Positions 14,333 to 17,564 of a stretch of 17,564 nucleotides of DNA are shown piece by piece. Position 1 is the stretch's first letter, and the number at the start of each line of letters is the position of its first letter. The stretch is from Chthoniobacterales bacterium (lineage in GTDB: Bacteria > Verrucomicrobiota > Verrucomicrobiia > Chthoniobacterales > UBA10450): positions 1 through 17,564 of the forward strand of contig JACCZO010000209.1 of the NCBI GenBank assembly GCA_013695925.1. The letters run 5' to 3'. The position numbers were made by a program, and so were the translations under genes. The notes beneath the pieces were generated by a model. That model was not told where the DNA came from and made no database searches. It worked only from the letters and a program-made list of their open reading frames with translations.

Positions 14333-14632
14333 AGCTGGTGGCGCTGGAGTGAGGGACCGTTGTCGGCTTTCCGCGGCGCTGACAGTTCAGGGTCACACCA
14401 GCGGCGGATGCACCGAGGAATTTAAGCAAACCGCATACCAGCTTTGGAGGAGACACGATGTCGCCAGACGGGTGGGGAGACCGTCACCAAGTGCGCCACA
14501 GTGGCACTAATGCCCAGCTCTGCGCGATCGTTTGAGAAACATTACTAAGTCGAAATCAAACACTTAAACCTCAACTCGCCGTCATGGAACGATCGCTGCT
14601 AAGCACTCCCCGAAAGGATTTCAATATAACAA
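14333..14632. other. Control region upstream of dnaK
   Basis: No coding sequence is convincing here. The segment holds the presumed dnaK promoter. I see CTAAGCACTCC at about 14599, which resembles half of the HrcA operator, but the matching inverted half is absent. AAAGGA precedes the dnaK ATG by about 14 bases, a rather long spacing. TTGAGA near 14533 is a possible -35 without a convincing -10. The heat-shock control mechanism cannot be read from this sequence. Confidence 0.4.
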
Positions 14633-16585
<1,953 letters not shown>

Positions 16586-16602
16586 CTTTTAACAACAACA
16601 AT

Positions 16603-16641
16603 TTGCCGGGCGCCGTTCGCAGTCGGGCGCGCGCCCGGTAA
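16603..16641 (+). terminator. Hairpin between dnaK and groES
   Basis: CCGGGCGC (16606-16613) pairs perfectly with GCGCCCGG (16631-16638). A G-U and two A-T pairs extend the stem to about 11 pairs around a 17-base loop. No run of T follows, so it is not a classic Rho-independent terminator. It may be an attenuator, an RNA-processing or stability element separating dnaK from the groES-groEL message, or without function. Confidence 0.4.
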
Positions 16642-16678
16642 CAACCCAACCTACTAGAAGGAGTAAGCAAGAAACCAT

Positions 16679-16972
16679 ATGGCAATTAACGTAAGACCGC
16701 TTGGAGACCGGGTGCTCGTGCAACCGATCGAAGAGCAAGAAACCAAAAAGGGCGGCATCATCATCCCAGATACCGCCAAGGAAAAGCCGCAGGAAGGCAA
16801 GGTCGTCGCTCTCGGCACCGGCAAGGTCGATGACAACGGCAAGAAAGTCGATTTCACCGTGAAGAAGGGCGACAAAGTGCTCATCTCGAAATACGGCGGC
16901 ACCGAGATCAAGGTGGACGGAGAGTCCTACCTGATCATGCGCGAGGACGATATCCTTGGCATCATCGGCTAA
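16679..16972 (+). CDS. groES: Co-chaperonin GroES
   Basis: This 97-residue protein begins MAINVRPLGDRVLVQPIEEQE, with the mobile loop around residues 17-36 (TKKGGIIIPDTAKEKP) that contacts GroEL. The roof region VDDNGKKVDFTVKKGD and the end SYLIMREDDILGIIG are typical. It forms the heptameric lid of the GroEL chamber. GGAG sits about 13 bases before the ATG. groEL starts 42 bases downstream, the usual groESL order. The frame is intact. Confidence 0.97.
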   Translation: MAINVRPLGDRVLVQPIEEQETKKGGIIIPDTAKEKPQEGKVVALGTGKVDDNGKKVDFTVKKGDKVLISKYGGTEIKVDGESYLIMREDDILGIIG

Positions 16973-17014
16973 CCCAGTCTCTCAACTCTCAACTAAAGAC
17001 TAAGAACAAAATCT

Positions 17015-17564
17015 ATGGCAGCTAAACAACTACAATTCGACGAGAACGCGCGGCATGCGCTTCTCCGCGGCATCGAGAAACTCTCGCGTGCCGTTAAAGC
17101 GACCCTCGGACCGAGCGGTCGCAACGTCATCCTCGACAAGAAATTCGGCAGCCCGACCATCACCAAAGACGGTGTCACCGTGGCTAAGGAAATCGAGCTC
17201 GAAGATCCTTACGAAAACATGGGCGCCCAACTCGTGCGCGAAGTCGCTTCCAAGACTTCCGACATCGCGGGTGACGGCACCACGACGGCGACCGTTCTCG
17301 CTGAGTCCATCTACAAGGAAGGTCTCCGCAACGTGACGGCCGGCGCTAACCCGACCTCGCTCCAGCGCGGCATCAACAAGGCTGTCGAAGCCATTGTCGC
17401 CGAGCTCGCGAAGATGTCGAAGAAGGTCAGTGACCGCAACGAAATCGCGCAGGTCGCGACCGTCTCCGCAAACTGGGACAAGACGATCGGCGAGATCATC
17501 GCTGACGCCATGGACAAGGTCGGCAAGGACGGCACCATCACGGTGGAAGAAGCCAAGTCGATCG
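17015..17564 (+). CDS. groEL: Chaperonin GroEL (5' part, cut by window edge)
   Basis: The first 183 residues are in the window. They begin MAAKQLQFDENARHALLRGI and include the nucleotide-binding ATLGPSGRNV (many GroELs have GPKGRNV), SPTITKDGVTVAKEIEL and DIAGDGTTTATVLA with the catalytic Asp. VGKDGTITVEEAKS lies near the edge. GroEL forms the double heptameric chamber that works with GroES. There is no strong ribosome site directly before the ATG. The open frame runs off the window. Confidence 0.96.
   Translation, partial: MAAKQLQFDENARHALLRGIEKLSRAVKATLGPSGRNVILDKKFGSPTITKDGVTVAKEIELEDPYENMGAQLVREVASKTSDIAGDGTTTATVLAESIYKEGLRNVTAGANPTSLQRGINKAVEAIVAELAKMSKKVSDRNEIAQVATVSANWDKTIGEIIADAMDKVGKDGTITVEEAKSI

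Noticed and set aside
14580..14632. CIRCE (HrcA operator) before dnaK
   Set aside because: Only one half-site-like string (CTAAGCACTCC) is present; the inverted partner GAGTGCTAA at nine-base spacing is missing.

Overview
The window reads as Gram-negative, GC-rich DNA (two outer-membrane porin families, signal peptides, PstS-type binding proteins). The style of the porins and of the dnaK-groES-groEL block suggests Verrucomicrobiota or a relative. That is an inference from general resemblance; no marker gene here settles it. There is no rRNA, tRNA, CRISPR array or recognisable transposase.

Layout. (1) 1-1970, minus strand: the start of a PstS-like binding protein, an intact porin, and a 3' fragment of larE. 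(2) 1980-3390, plus strand: a scrap of the dnaK 3' end fused to a PiT phosphate transporter that has lost its N-terminus and carries a frameshift, followed by an intact sixA-type phosphatase. (3) 3439-4464: a decayed arsenic locus with a promoter containing an inverted repeat, then a DUF6428 gene with two frameshifts, a damaged arsR and a 5' stub of gap. (4) 4499-6950, minus strand: an intact OprP/OprO-like porin, a 4Fe-4S protein and a MOSC protein that overlap in different frames. (5) 6951-7602: no intact gene, only possible remnants. (6) 7603-12351, plus strand: an arsenic operon arsR-acr3-gap-arsJ-(broken arsC)-pstS with overlapping stop/start codons at most joints. (7) 12370-13105: a small membrane protein running into a pit fragment that abuts the 5' end of a second porin. 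(8) 13256-14332, minus strand: intact larE and a small coiled-coil gene. (9) 14633-17564: dnaK, groES and the start of groEL.

How it fits together. The central theme is telling arsenate from phosphate. ArsR senses arsenic and Acr3 exports arsenite. The gap/arsJ pair is the known route in which GAPDH makes 1-arseno-3-phosphoglycerate from arsenate and ArsJ exports it. PstS, PiT and the OprP-like porin are phosphate-uptake functions, which are also the usual entry route for arsenate. An arsC remnant lies between arsJ and pstS.

The most unusual property is mosaicism. At least seven families occur twice (pstS, porin, larE, pit, dnaK tail, arsR, gap). In nearly every pair one member is intact or nearly so and the other is truncated, frameshifted or fused to an unrelated gene. 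The damage is concentrated in the duplicate fragments, while most of the long genes read cleanly. This could be an ancient segmental duplication undergoing reciprocal loss, or a chimeric metagenome assembly of related strains. The sequence alone cannot decide between them.
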